Source of the DNA: Bacteroidales bacterium
GTDB taxonomy: Bacteria; Bacteroidota; Bacteroidia; Bacteroidales; Bacteroidaceae
Length of the DNA stretch: 50,469 bases
Reading direction: 5' to 3'
Assembly: GCA_030528885.1 (NCBI GenBank)
Contig: JAUMXY010000019.1
Span: 1 to 50,469, forward strand
The position numbers were made by a program, and so were the translations under genes. Below, in pieces: positions 35,413 through 44,856 of the stretch. How positions within the stretch are numbered: the stretch's first letter is position 1; every line of letters begins with the position of its first letter. A model generated the notes under the pieces. That model ran no database searches. It saw nothing but the letters and a program-made list of their open reading frames with translations, and was not told the DNA's origin.

Positions 35413-35535
35413 CACTTTATACCTAAAAAGTGATGTGCTTTACACCTCAAAAGGGGTGAGAGTCTCACCTATACCATAGGTAAGACTCTCACGTGTACCA
35501 CAGGTGAGACTCTCATCCCTTTTTAGGTGTAAAGC
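35413..35535. repeat. Nested palindrome with 34-bp arms
   Basis: Arms 35437-35470 and 35502-35535 are complementary at 32 of 34 positions. The 31-nt loop contains a further inverted copy of part of the arm (GGTAAGACTCTCAC). A partial direct copy of the arm start (CTTTATACCTAAAAAG) precedes at 35415. The motif CTTTACACC/GGTGTAAAG bounds the structure. It does not sit at a gene end, so a simple terminator is unlikely. Confidence 0.75.
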
Positions 35536-35709
35536 GCAGGGAAATGACACAGGGGAAAGATATAGAGAACAGCGGAAGAAAAGGAGGGTGTGAGATTATG
35601 GGTGCAGAGAAAATGAACAAAATACATTGAGACCTTTTGCTTGAAAGTTTTTTCAAATACATCTTTCACATTTTTCTTGACATACAAAGGAAATAAGAGA
35701 AAAATCATG

Positions 35710-35717
35710 TATCTTTG
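35710..35717 (+). promoter_or_regulatory. -7 promoter box for the phosphatase gene
   Basis: TATCTTTG, a perfect match, ends 17 bp before the ATG at 35735. Confidence 0.65.
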
Positions 35718-35734
35718 TAAATAAAAAGAAGAAG

Positions 35735-36196
35735 ATGAAACGAATACTTTTCATTTGCCTTGGCAATATATGCAGATCTCCTATGGCTGAAGCCATCATG
35801 CGGAAACTTGTGAAGGAAAAAGGTGTTGCTGAAGAATACGAAATTGATTCGGCAGGACTGATTGGCTACCACGAGGGGGAAGGTTCTGACCCTCGCATGA
35901 AAAGCCATGCTTATCGGCGCGGGTACTTGCTGAACCACATCTCTCGCCCCATCAGAGAAACTGACTTCGACGAGTTTGACCACATCATCTGCATGGATGA
36001 CAGCAACTGGGAGCGGCTGCATCGACTGGCTCCAACGCTGGAAGCGGCTGAAAAAATCGAGCGCATGACGGACTATTGCCGCTCGCATGTCATCGACCAT
36101 GTACCAGACCCTTACTATGGCGGAGCGCAGGGATTTGAGAATGTCATCGACATTCTTGAGGACGCATGCCAAGGACTGCTGGAATCGCTCGAATAG
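35735..36196 (+). CDS. Low-molecular-weight protein-tyrosine phosphatase
   Basis: The 153-residue cytoplasmic phosphatase removes phosphate from phosphotyrosine or related phosphoproteins. The P-loop CLGNICRS (about residues 8-15, a CX5RS match) holds the nucleophilic cysteine and phosphate-binding arginine. The general acid is the aspartate of VPDPYYGG near the C-terminus. Length matches the family (about 150-160). In Bacteroidetes these are commonly stand-alone genes; some relatives oppose tyrosine kinases of capsule export, but no such kinase is here. The start is set by the -7 box 17 bp upstream. Confidence 0.92.
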   Translation: MKRILFICLGNICRSPMAEAIMRKLVKEKGVAEEYEIDSAGLIGYHEGEGSDPRMKSHAYRRGYLLNHISRPIRETDFDEFDHIICMDDSNWERLHRLAPTLEAAEKIERMTDYCRSHVIDHVPDPYYGGAQGFENVIDILEDACQGLLESLE

Positions 36197-36259
36197 GCTT
36201 TTCGGGTGGAAGGCTGAAAGATTTTATGTGAACAGGAAGGTTGTTTACCACAAAATGAT

Positions 36260-36267
36260 TATCTTTG
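36260..36267 (+). promoter_or_regulatory. -7 box close to the cytidine deaminase start
   Basis: TATCTTTG is a perfect match, but only 5 bp separate it from the ATG at 36273. A transcript from it would be almost leaderless. It may be functional or accidental. Confidence 0.4.
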
Positions 36268-36272
36268 CCTGC

Positions 36273-36755
36273 ATGAAAGAATTTGACATCAACATACGCA
36301 TCAAAGTAAAACAGGAGGATGAACTGTCTGCCATGGAGAGCATCCTTCTTGACAAGGCTCGCCAAGCCACCTATCGCAGCTACTCACCTTATTCTCGCTT
36401 CTCTGTAGGAGCGGCAGTGGAACTGGAGGATGGCAGCATCGTGGCGGGCAGCAATCAAGAGAATGCCGCCTACCCGTCTGGCCTTTGCGCTGAACGTACC
36501 TGCATGTTCTATGCCAATTCTCGTTACCCGGACTCCCCTATCCGACGGCTCTGCATCGCTGCACGCAACACTGATGGCAATTTCACGCTACGGCCAGTCG
36601 CTCCTTGTGGCGCCTGCCGGCAAGCGCTGCTGGAGGCCGAGCAGCGTGCAGGCAAGGACATAGAGATTCTGCTCTATGGCACAGAGTGCATCTATTGCGT
36701 TGACAGCGTGCATGCGCTGCTTCCGCTTTGCTTTGACGGTAGTTTTTTAGAATGA
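36273..36755 (+). CDS. cdd: Cytidine deaminase
   Basis: The 160-residue zinc enzyme deaminates cytidine and deoxycytidine to the uridine forms in pyrimidine salvage. The motifs are NQENAAYPSGLCAERTC, whose cysteine ligates zinc and whose glutamate is the proton shuttle, and PCGACRQ, with the other two zinc cysteines. YSPYSRFSVGAAVE is the usual start of the core. The open frame extends upstream to 36087 inside the phosphatase gene, but that part is not family-like. ATG at 36273 (MKEFDI) or 36255 (MIIFAC) are the realistic starts. It lies between the phosphatase and the addA-like gene, with a 26-bp gap to the latter. Confidence 0.9.
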   Translation: MKEFDINIRIKVKQEDELSAMESILLDKARQATYRSYSPYSRFSVGAAVELEDGSIVAGSNQENAAYPSGLCAERTCMFYANSRYPDSPIRRLCIAARNTDGNFTLRPVAPCGACRQALLEAEQRAGKDIEILLYGTECIYCVDSVHALLPLCFDGSFLE

Positions 36756-36781
36756 CCCTTTTTATGCCCATTTGCTGACTT

Positions 36782-39700
36782 ATGCAACCATTAAGAATTT
36801 ATAAGGCTTCGGCCGGTTCAGGAAAGACGTTCACCTTGGCTGTTGAATACATCTCCCTGCTGGCCATCAACCCGATGGAATATCAAAACATCCTGGCTGT
36901 GACCTTCACCAACAAGGCTACTGCCGAGATGAAACAGCGCATCTTGGGAACGCTCTACGGCATTGCGCATGGATTGAAAAGCAGCGACGGATATGTCGAG
37001 AAGATATTGGAGAGCCTGAAAGAAAAGGCAACCCTGCCTCAGTATCAAGAAGAGCCCTATCGCTCAGCACTGAGAGAGATGAACTGCCACAAACTGAGAC
37101 TGCGCGCAAAGGAGGCTTTGGCTAACATCATACACGACTACAGCCGCTTCCACATCACAACCATCGACTCGTTCTTCCAGAGCATTGTTCGCGAAATTGC
37201 CTACGAACTGGAACTTTCTACAAAGCTGAAGGTGGAGCTGGACGAAACAGAGGTGCTTTCCAATGCTGTGGAACAGATAATAGAGCAGCTGAAAGAGGAC
37301 TCAAGCGAATTCCGTACCATCATCGAGTTCATCGAGGAGAAAATCAGAGAAAACCGTTCGTGGCAAGTCGAAGAGACTGTAAAGGAGTTTGGCAGCAACA
37401 TTTTCAAGGAAAAATACCTGATTCATGGCGAAGAGATGCGCAAGCAGATAACGGACTTCGGCGCCATCTTCAAATATCGCAATGTCATCAACGACTATCT
37501 GAGCCAGAAGAAGCAGGATGTCATCAATCTGGGCATCCAGATGAAGCAAGCCTATGAAAGCATAGGAATGACGGAAAAGGACGGCAGCAAGAGTGTCGTC
37601 ACATTCATAGAGAAGGTGTGCGCCTACCAAATAACAGAGCCAACCAATAATGCCAAAGGTACATTCTCTGACACTATAGAGGAGCACATCACAAACAGCG
37701 AGAAATGGTTCAAGAAGGGGTCGAAGAATCAAGCATGGCTCAAGCCGCGCGTTGAACTGACGCTGATGCCTTTGCTGGCAGAAACCTTCAAGGCACACGA
37801 CGAATATGTCAGCCATTTGCTTACTGTCCATGCCATAGGCCAGCACCTCTACTCGCTGATGCTGCTCAACAAGATTAGCCAGACGGTGAAATCGCTGAAT
37901 GAGGAGAGCAGCCGATTCCTCCTTTCTGAAACAGCCAATTTCCTGCGCAATGTCATCAACAACCAAGACATTCCTTTCATCTACGAAAAGACTGGTGCTG
38001 TCATCAAGCACATCATGATTGATGAATTTCAAGATACCTCCACCCTGCAATGGAGCAACTTCAAACCGCTCATCCTGAACAGCCTTGCCACCGATGGTTC
38101 ATGCCTGATTGTGGGTGACGTGAAGCAGAGCATCTACCGATTCCGTAACTCTGACTGGCAGATACTGAACAGCATAGAACAAGACGAAGAACTTAAGAAC
38201 CACATGGGAAAAATCCCTGCCACGTACAATTTCCGTTCTTCAAGAAATGTGGTGGAATTCAACAATGAGCTGTTCAAGAATGCAGTCAACATCATGAAGG
38301 AAGACTGCCCTGCCCTCTCCTTAGCTTATGGCGATGTGAAACAGATAGCCAAGAAAGAAGAACATGCGGGTTTTGTACGGATAGAGAACATCGACTATCA
38401 CAGCATCGACACGGAAAACCTGCCTGCGACTTGGGCAAAAGAAACAGCTGAAAACTATCATGAAGCAACCTTGCAGCGCATTCAACTATCAGTCAAAGAA
38501 CTAATAGACAATGGCGTGAAAGCCAACGATATTACAATTCTCATACGGACCAACAATGAAGTACAGCTCATCAGCGATTACTTCAATCAACACCCTGATG
38601 TGGTCAACGTAAAGATTGTGTCTGACGATGCCTTCAGGCTCGATGCTTCGCCAGCCATCAACATCATCATTTGTGCATTGAGAGTGCTGGCCGAGCCAAG
38701 CAGCTCGCTGCATCTCGCCGCTCTCACCTATCATGCCTCCTCTATTCCGTCAGCCTTCAATCAGGAGGAGCAGGAAAAGATGCGATACCTTCCCATCGCA
38801 GAGCAAGTCGAACGCATTTATCAAATGTTCGACCTCGACCAGTTACCCCATCAGGACGCCTACCTCTTCTTCTTCAACGATCTGATAGAGCAGTTCTGTC
38901 AGGAAAACCTCACAGACCTCGATACATTCTTGCAAGCGTGGGATGAGAAACTTTGCGAGAAGACCATTCCCAACGGAACGGCAGATGGCGTGCGCATCAT
39001 GACGATGCACAAGTCTAAGGGTTTGGAATTCTCCAGTGTCATCATTCCATCATGTTCGTGGTCCATCAAGCCCAAAGACAAAGAAGTGATATGGTGTATG
39101 CCCAAGCAAGCGCCTTACAACATGATGCCGCTTCTTCCCATCAGCGTCAATCGAGCCAAGAACAACAGCATTTTTGCCGATGACAGAAAAGAAGAAGAGT
39201 TGAAAACACTAGTGGACAATATCAATGTATTGTATGTAGCATTCACTCGTGCCAAGAATAACCTCATCATACTGACAGGCAACAAGTTGGGAGAAACATT
39301 GAATGAGAATGCACCCATAGAAAGCGCGCAGTCATTCCTCATCAGGTCTATCCCTGAGCAGATGCAGAAGAGCGATATTGATGGCATTATCACCCGTTAT
39401 GAGCTGGGGACTATCGTTCCCACTCAGGCTCCAAAAGAAGAAAAGGAAAAGAACGTCATGGAGTGCGAATACGACTCATTGCCCGTATCGTTCGTCTCAC
39501 ATCCGTCAGCAGCGACATTTCGCCAAAGCTACGAGTCAGACCTGTTCATCACCCAAGACTCTCCCAATCCACGCTCGCAGAAGCATGCAGAACGCATCCG
39601 TCTCATCAGTTTAGGAAATCTCTATCACAGCATATTCCAGCACATCCACATTCCCAATGATGTGCCCCATGCCATCCAAATGCTGAAATCAAAAGGATGC

Positions 39701-40075
39701 TTTGGTACATTGCTCGATGCGAAGGAAGCACAGGTTACCGTTACCAAACTGATTGAAGGCATTGCAGAGAATCACCCCGAATGGTTCTCGCCCGAATGGC
39801 AAACACTTAACGAGCGCGCCATCCTCTACCTCGAGAACAAAACACTGAAAACCAAGCGACCAGACCGCGTCATTGTCAAAGGGAACCAAGCCATCATCAT
39901 CGACTACAAGACAGCGCAAGGCGTCATCAAGACAGAAGCAGACGGGTGCCTTGTCGCTCCCAAGGACAACAGGGAACAACTGGAAAATTACAAAGAGCTG
40001 CTGCTGCAGATTGGCTATACGGACGTAAAAGCCTTCTTGTGGTACATACTTGATAATATCATTATTCCTATATAA
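36782..40075 (+). CDS. addA: AddA/RecB-like UvrD-family helicase-nuclease
   Basis: The 1097-residue protein has the superfamily 1A helicase motifs: Walker A KASAGSGKTFTLA (about 9-21), FTNKATAEMKQRI, Walker B-type MIDEFQDTS (about 418-426), GDVKQSIYRFRNSD and, near 820, VAFTRAKNNLI. At the C-terminus, PDRVIVKGNQAIIIDYKTAQ (about 1023-1043) carries the D and DYK residues of a RecB-type PD-(D/E)XK nuclease. With the AddB-like protein downstream it should form a heterodimer that unwinds and resects double-strand breaks for RecA repair. The intervening CotH gene separates the two subunits. Naming as addA rests on domain content and the AddB neighbour. Confidence 0.85.
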   Translation: MQPLRIYKASAGSGKTFTLAVEYISLLAINPMEYQNILAVTFTNKATAEMKQRILGTLYGIAHGLKSSDGYVEKILESLKEKATLPQYQEEPYRSALREMNCHKLRLRAKEALANIIHDYSRFHITTIDSFFQSIVREIAYELELSTKLKVELDETEVLSNAVEQIIEQLKEDSSEFRTIIEFIEEKIRENRSWQVEETVKEFGSNIFKEKYLIHGEEMRKQITDFGAIFKYRNVINDYLSQKKQDVINLGIQMKQAYESIGMTEKDGSKSVVTFIEKVCAYQITEPTNNAKGTFSDTIEEHITNSEKWFKKGSKNQAWLKPRVELTLMPLLAETFKAHDEYVSHLLTVHAIGQHLYSLMLLNKISQTVKSLNEESSRFLLSETANFLRNVINNQDIPFIYEKTGAVIKHIMIDEFQDTSTLQWSNFKPLILNSLATDGSCLIVGDVKQSIYRFRNSDWQILNSIEQDEELKNHMGKIPATYNFRSSRNVVEFNNELFKNAVNIMKEDCPALSLAYGDVKQIAKKEEHAGFVRIENIDYHSIDTENLPATWAKETAENYHEATLQRIQLSVKELIDNGVKANDITILIRTNNEVQLISDYFNQHPDVVNVKIVSDDAFRLDASPAINIIICALRVLAEPSSSLHLAALTYHASSIPSAFNQEEQEKMRYLPIAEQVERIYQMFDLDQLPHQDAYLFFFNDLIEQFCQENLTDLDTFLQAWDEKLCEKTIPNGTADGVRIMTMHKSKGLEFSSVIIPSCSWSIKPKDKEVIWCMPKQAPYNMMPLLPISVNRAKNNSIFADDRKEEELKTLVDNINVLYVAFTRAKNNLIILTGNKLGETLNENAPIESAQSFLIRSIPEQMQKSDIDGIITRYELGTIVPTQAPKEEKEKNVMECEYDSLPVSFVSHPSAATFRQSYESDLFITQDSPNPRSQKHAERIRLISLGNLYHSIFQHIHIPNDVPHAIQMLKSKGCFGTLLDAKEAQVTVTKLIEGIAENHPEWFSPEWQTLNERAILYLENKTLKTKRPDRVIVKGNQAIIIDYKTAQGVIKTEADGCLVAPKDNREQLENYKELLLQIGYTDVKAFLWYILDNIIIPI

Positions 40076-40089
40076 TAACTAACTAACAA

Positions 40090-41701
40090 ATGAAAACAAA
40101 GAGAACCGCTTTTTTGCTGACCATGCTTGCCAGCATGACAACAGCTACACCAACCTATGCACAGTTTGAAGGATTCGGCATGGGCGGATTCAATATGGGG
40201 AACTTCAATAGTGAAGCACACCAAGATGGAACAGCTGGAGTCCAATCTACCTGTCATCACCATTACCACCAATACCCCTCTGAATGCCCAGAAGAAAGTC
40301 GGTGCCAAGATGAGTATCGGAGATTACGAAGGAGACATCGGCATCAAGCTGCGTGGAAACAGCTCGCTATCTTTCAACCAAAAGAAATACACCATTGAAA
40401 CAAGAGATGAAAACGGGAACGAGCTAAAGGCGGCTCTGCTGGACATGCCAGCAGGCAAAGATTGGGTGCTTCTCGCACCTTATAACGATGTGTCTATGGC
40501 ACGCGACCCACTCGCCTTCCAGCTGTGGAGAGACATGGGACATTGGGCACCACGCACACAAATGGTCGAGGTGCTGATGGATGGTGAATACCTTGGCGTC
40601 TATATCCTCTCAGAAGCAATCAAGCGAGGCTCTTCACGCGTCAACATTCCCAAACTGCAAGCGGAAGACACTGAGGGCATCAACCTGACAGGCGGATACA
40701 TCCTACGCATCGATACCTATAACGAGGAGGACGCCACATTCCCCTCTAAAGTGCCAGGCATTGGCGAAGGGAGCATGAACAGCCAGATTACATGGTCATG
40801 CATCTATCCTAAAAAGAAGAATCTGCAGCCAGAACAAATGGCTTACATCCAGAACTACATCGACGAGATGGAGCAAGCCATTCAATCAGAGAATTTTGCA
40901 GACCCTCAGCAAGGTTATGCAAAATACATTGACGTGCCCTCGTTTGTCGACTACTTCATCCATACAGAACTGAGCTTAAATGCTGATGGATACAAAAGAA
41001 GCGCCTACTTCTACAAGGAGCGGCAAAATGCTGACGGTACAGGGGGGAAGCTCTTTGCTGGATCGGTTTGGGACTACAACTTGGCTTATGGGAATTGTAA
41101 TTTCTGTAATGCGGACAAAATCGACGCATGGTGCTACGAAGGAGGCAACACACAACCAACCCCAGCCTTGTGGCAGCGATTGCTGCAAGACCCAGCTTTC
41201 CGAAAGGCTGTAAAGGAACGCTATCAGTCATTACGAAAGACTAGTCTAAGCAATAAAGCCATCATCGACTACATAGACCAGCATGCTCAACTCGTGGCGC
41301 AGGCAAAAGATCGCCACTTCAAAGAATATCCAGAACTGCTGGAGAACGAACATGTAAAGAAGGACAACGAACGCCAGACACAAAAGGATGGACAGCAACC
41401 ACAAGGTATGTTTGGAGGATTTGGAATGTTTGGCCGAGTTGGTGGATTTGGAGGTTTCCCCATGATGCAAGGCGGAGGATTTGGAGGAGGCAATGCTATC
41501 TCATGGTTTGCCGCCTATCGCGTAAGTTCTTACGAAGAGGAAATAAAAATTCTCAAACAATGGCTTGCTAACCGCCTCGACTTTCTCGATCAAAACATAG
41601 ACCGTTTCGACAAGGACTTCGAACCACGCATACAGAAACCTGCCGAGAGAGCGCCCATGAACAACGGCGGATTTCCCTTCTTCCCTTTTCCTGGTATGTA
41701 A
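40090..41701 (+). pseudogene. CotH-kinase protein gene with apparent one-base frameshift
   Basis: The first frame begins 14 bp after addA with a clear signal peptide (MKTKRTAFLLTMLASMTTAT, ending near TYAQ) and FEGFGMGGFNMG. The kinase part continues in a frame one base later to 41701. Dropping one G from GGGG at 40197-40200 joins the frames and gives 536 residues. The joined protein has a CotH domain with the LRGNSSLSF start, LLAPYNDVSMARDPLAF, GYILRIDTYNEEDA and the acidic metal motif VWDYNLAYGN, then a Gly/Phe/Met-rich stretch (about 435-465) and a helical end. Either a sequencing error, a recent inactivating mutation or phase variation explains the shift. Without the first frame the kinase has no export signal. 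Confidence 0.75.
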
Positions 41702-41720
41702 ACCAGCTCTAAATAGTATT

Positions 41721-41728
41721 TACTTTTG
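41721..41728 (+). promoter_or_regulatory. -7 promoter box for the addB-like gene
   Basis: TACTTTTG fits TAnnTTTG, 27 bp before the ATG at 41756. The addB-like gene can therefore be transcribed separately from addA despite the intervening CotH gene. Confidence 0.6.
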
Positions 41729-41755
41729 CAAACAACAGCTTAGCATCCTCATAAC

Positions 41756-44700
41756 ATGACACCATTCCTGAAACTTGTGGCAGATGACCTTTACAGAAAG
41801 CTTGGAGGCAATTTCCAAGACACCTGTATCATCTTTCCTAATAAACGTGCATCGCTTTTCTTTACAGAATATCTGTGGAGCAACAGCAATGGCGAAACGA
41901 TGTGGACGCCAGAATACACCAGCATCAGCGAGTTGTTTGCAAGCCTGTCAGATTATACTACAGGGGACTCTATCTTTCTTGTCTTGAAGCTTTGGGAGGT
42001 GTACAGGGAGAAAATGCAACCCACCAAGCCGCTCGACCAGTTGTATGCACTGATGGAGACGATGTTGAGCGACTTCCAGGACATCGATAACAACATGGTC
42101 GATCCGTCGAAATTGTTCCTGAATATTGCGGAACTGAAAGAGATGACAGACTTTTCATTTCTAGAAGACGAACAGCGTGAGGCCATTGAATTATTTTTTG
42201 GAAAGTTCTTTACAGAACGCAATGCAAACACGCCGCTAAAAAGCCAGTTCAAAACGCTGTGGAACAAAATGACGGAACTATATGAGGCTTATCAAGCAGC
42301 ACTGCTCGATACGGAAGAGGAGCCAATGCTTTATGAAGGCATGCTGAAGCGCAAGGTTGTCGAAGCATTGACAGGAATGGATGAGGATGCAAGAATGCGT
42401 GTGGATGCAAGGCTATCCGCAAAGACTTACGTAGCAGTCGGCTTCAACGTGCTGAACAAGACAGAAATGGAGCTATTCCGCTACATCAAGCAAAATCGTG
42501 ATGCCAAGTTTTATTGGGACTATGACATCGCCTACACAAAGCCTTTCATACACAACGGAGAAAGAGGGACAAAAAGACCAGAAGGAGTACTAAGTAAGTA
42601 TGAGGCCGGGCAATTCATTTTAGAAAACATTAGGTTACTTGGCAATGAGTTTGAGGGGCAAGACCTGTTTAACAATATGCGCCAACCCAAGAAAATATCC
42701 TTCATTCAATCACCAACAGAAAATGCACAGACACGCTACATCAATGAGTGGATGAAAGTTCACGTGGGAAATGACAAGCCGTTAAAAGAATCGGCTGTCA
42801 TTTTATGTAACGAGAATCTACTGCAACCCGTATTGTATAGCATCGGCGAAACAGATACCATCAACGTAACAATGGGTTATCCGCAAACCGAAACGCCCGC
42901 CTATTCGTTGGTACAGGCTTTGCTGGAACTACAGATGCACGGCCACACCATGTCTGGCGCATGGAGATACAAAAACGTTGCAGCAGTACTGAAGCATTCG
43001 TTTATCCAAAAGCTAGCAGGTAAAGATTGCAACGAAAAGTTACATGAACTAAAGAAGAAAAACGTTGTGTTTCCTGGACCAGAACGATTTGCTGATAACG
43101 AAATCATGCAACGCATCTTCACGCATGTAACAGGTAAGAATTTGACATCATATCTGGCAGACATCATTTCTATGGTGGGGCACAGCTACCAAACTCATAA
43201 GAGTGACGAAGACAACTCACTGCAAATCTACAAAGAATGCATTTTTACAGCATATACCATCATTAACCGCATCCACACGTTGCAAGAAGGACACACTGCA
43301 CTGGCTGTGAGCGATGAGACGCAGGCACGCCTCATCCTGCAGCTGATGAGCCAAGCAACTATTCCGTTCCATGGCGAACCTGCCATCGGACTACAAGTGA
43401 TGGGGCTGTTAGAAACCCGCAATATTGACTTCAGAAATATCATCATGCTCTCTGTCAATGAAGGCCAAATGCCCAAAGGAGACAAACGAACTTCTCTCAT
43501 CCCCTATACACTACGCGCTGCCTACGGCTTGACCACCATAGAACGAGAAGTAAGCTTATACGCCTATTATTATTACCGATTGCTACAGCGCGCTGAAAAC
43601 GTCACCCTCCTTTACAACTCAAGCACAGAGGGAGGGGGGAAAGGAGAAATGTCCCGTTTCATGCTTCAAACGCTCGCAGAAAAAGAAGAACTCTTCGGAC
43701 ATGGTCAAGAAATCGAATTGAAGGCTTTTACTGCTTCTAGCGAAACCTTAAAAATTGAGGCTATTAGCGTGAAAAAAGACGCAGAAGTGATGAAGAGTCT
43801 GCATCAGCGATTCAACGAAGAACGCATTCTTTCTCCTTCAGCCATTAACACCTACATGAAGTGTCCGCTCAAGTTTTACTTCACCTATGTAGCAAGAATA
43901 CGCCCTGAAGATGAGGTGTCGGACGATGTAGACAAAGCGATGTTTGGCACCATCTTTCACGATGCCATGCACCATCTCTACGAACCATACGAAGGAAGGC
44001 CATTCCATAGCAGCGAAGTCAAGAAGCTGGCTGAAGACGAGACCTTGATAATCCAGATGCTTAACAATGCCTTTGCTATCAATCTCTTCCATTATCCAGA
44101 AACAGACACCAACGGCAAGCACATCAACTACGGAAGAGAAAAGAAACTGCAACTCAATGGAACACAGCTCATCAATCGCCATGTTATCAAGGATTTTATC
44201 ATCAATCAGATAAAAGCAGACGCGCAGATGGCTGAAGATTTAGAGAAACAAGGAGGATGGTGGCAAATCGTCAGCCAAGAAAGCACTTATACCACAACAC
44301 ATCGTGGTCTCCTTTTTGGCGGTATTATCGACAGGCTCGACTTGCTTCACACCCCAGACGGAGACCGCATCCGAATCGTTGACTATAAAACCAGCAGCAA
44401 GCAGCATTCGGCAAAAACGGTAAATGAACTCTTCGACCTTGAGAAATGCACAGGGAATTATCACATCATGCAAACCCTGTATTACTGCATGGTCTTAACT
44501 GCTCCTTCTTCCCCCTACACCAACATTCCTGTCGTGCCCGCCCTCATGTATTGTGCAAAAAACTACGGAAACAACTACTCTGGCATTGTCAAACTCACCT
44601 CTCCAGATGTAGACAAAAAGAAGGAAATAGAAGATTTCAAGCAAGAATACGAAGAAGAGTATAGAAGTCTGCTGGAACAGAAAATCGATGAAATCTTCAC

Positions 44701-44824
44701 GCCTTACGAGGAGAATACTCCCCATGGCATTTTCTCGCAATGCTCTGATGAACAGAATTGTGCATTCTGTGATTTCCTTTCCTTCTGCCAGCGACATCCT
44801 TCCGATTCGTATAGTACGCATTAG
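41756..44824 (+). CDS. addB: AddB-like PD-(D/E)XK nuclease subunit with Fe-S motif
   Basis: The 1022-residue protein has the AddB layout: a degenerate helicase-like N-terminal part (CIIFPNKRASLFFTEYL near residue 26, without a good Walker A) and a C-terminal RecB-type nuclease. The nuclease part runs from PSAINTYMKCPLKFYFTYV (about 698-716) through FHDAMHHLY to DRLDLLHTPDGDRIRIVDYK (about 861-880). The last cysteines, CAFCDFLSFC (C-x2-C-x5-C), with the earlier cysteine of MKCP, match the 4Fe-4S cluster that holds AddB nuclease domains together. It should pair with the AddA-like protein upstream in double-strand break processing. The 32-bp gap to rnz suggests that they may share a transcript. 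Confidence 0.85.
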   Translation: MTPFLKLVADDLYRKLGGNFQDTCIIFPNKRASLFFTEYLWSNSNGETMWTPEYTSISELFASLSDYTTGDSIFLVLKLWEVYREKMQPTKPLDQLYALMETMLSDFQDIDNNMVDPSKLFLNIAELKEMTDFSFLEDEQREAIELFFGKFFTERNANTPLKSQFKTLWNKMTELYEAYQAALLDTEEEPMLYEGMLKRKVVEALTGMDEDARMRVDARLSAKTYVAVGFNVLNKTEMELFRYIKQNRDAKFYWDYDIAYTKPFIHNGERGTKRPEGVLSKYEAGQFILENIRLLGNEFEGQDLFNNMRQPKKISFIQSPTENAQTRYINEWMKVHVGNDKPLKESAVILCNENLLQPVLYSIGETDTINVTMGYPQTETPAYSLVQALLELQMHGHTMSGAWRYKNVAAVLKHSFIQKLAGKDCNEKLHELKKKNVVFPGPERFADNEIMQRIFTHVTGKNLTSYLADIISMVGHSYQTHKSDEDNSLQIYKECIFTAYTIINRIHTLQEGHTALAVSDETQARLILQLMSQATIPFHGEPAIGLQVMGLLETRNIDFRNIIMLSVNEGQMPKGDKRTSLIPYTLRAAYGLTTIEREVSLYAYYYYRLLQRAENVTLLYNSSTEGGGKGEMSRFMLQTLAEKEELFGHGQEIELKAFTASSETLKIEAISVKKDAEVMKSLHQRFNEERILSPSAINTYMKCPLKFYFTYVARIRPEDEVSDDVDKAMFGTIFHDAMHHLYEPYEGRPFHSSEVKKLAEDETLIIQMLNNAFAINLFHYPETDTNGKHINYGREKKLQLNGTQLINRHVIKDFIINQIKADAQMAEDLEKQGGWWQIVSQESTYTTTHRGLLFGGIIDRLDLLHTPDGDRIRIVDYKTSSKQHSAKTVNELFDLEKCTGNYHIMQTLYYCMVLTAPSSPYTNIPVVPALMYCAKNYGNNYSGIVKLTSPDVDKKKEIEDFKQEYEEEYRSLLEQKIDEIFTPYEENTPHGIFSQCSDEQNCAFCDFLSFCQRHPSDSYSTH

Positions 44825-44856
44825 AGTTGCTTGTAAAAAATGAACATTCAAACCAT

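Larger units (their letters stand above)
34776..35734. other. Long non-coding interval with inverted repeats
   Basis: About 960 bp without a convincing gene. 34962-35265 carries repeated CAAACACCCA motifs and inverted repeats, and 35413-35535 a nested palindrome (separate entries). A -7 box on the minus strand is at 35336-35343. Open frames on the minus strand at 35251-35039 (70 codons) and 35177-34953 (74 codons) lie over the repeats and have no recognisable features. Confidence 0.6.

Noticed and set aside
35413-35535. CRISPR array
   Set aside because: The repeats are inverted, unequal and not separated by regular unique spacers; no cas genes are present.
37301-38050. 249-codon minus-strand open frame inside the addA-like gene
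   Set aside because: It is a shadow of the helicase-nuclease coding frame, with no family features.
40190-40210. Programmed ribosomal frameshift in the third CotH gene
   Set aside because: The site is only ATGGGGAAC; no stimulatory structure or classical slip motif is evident. A one-base indel is simpler.
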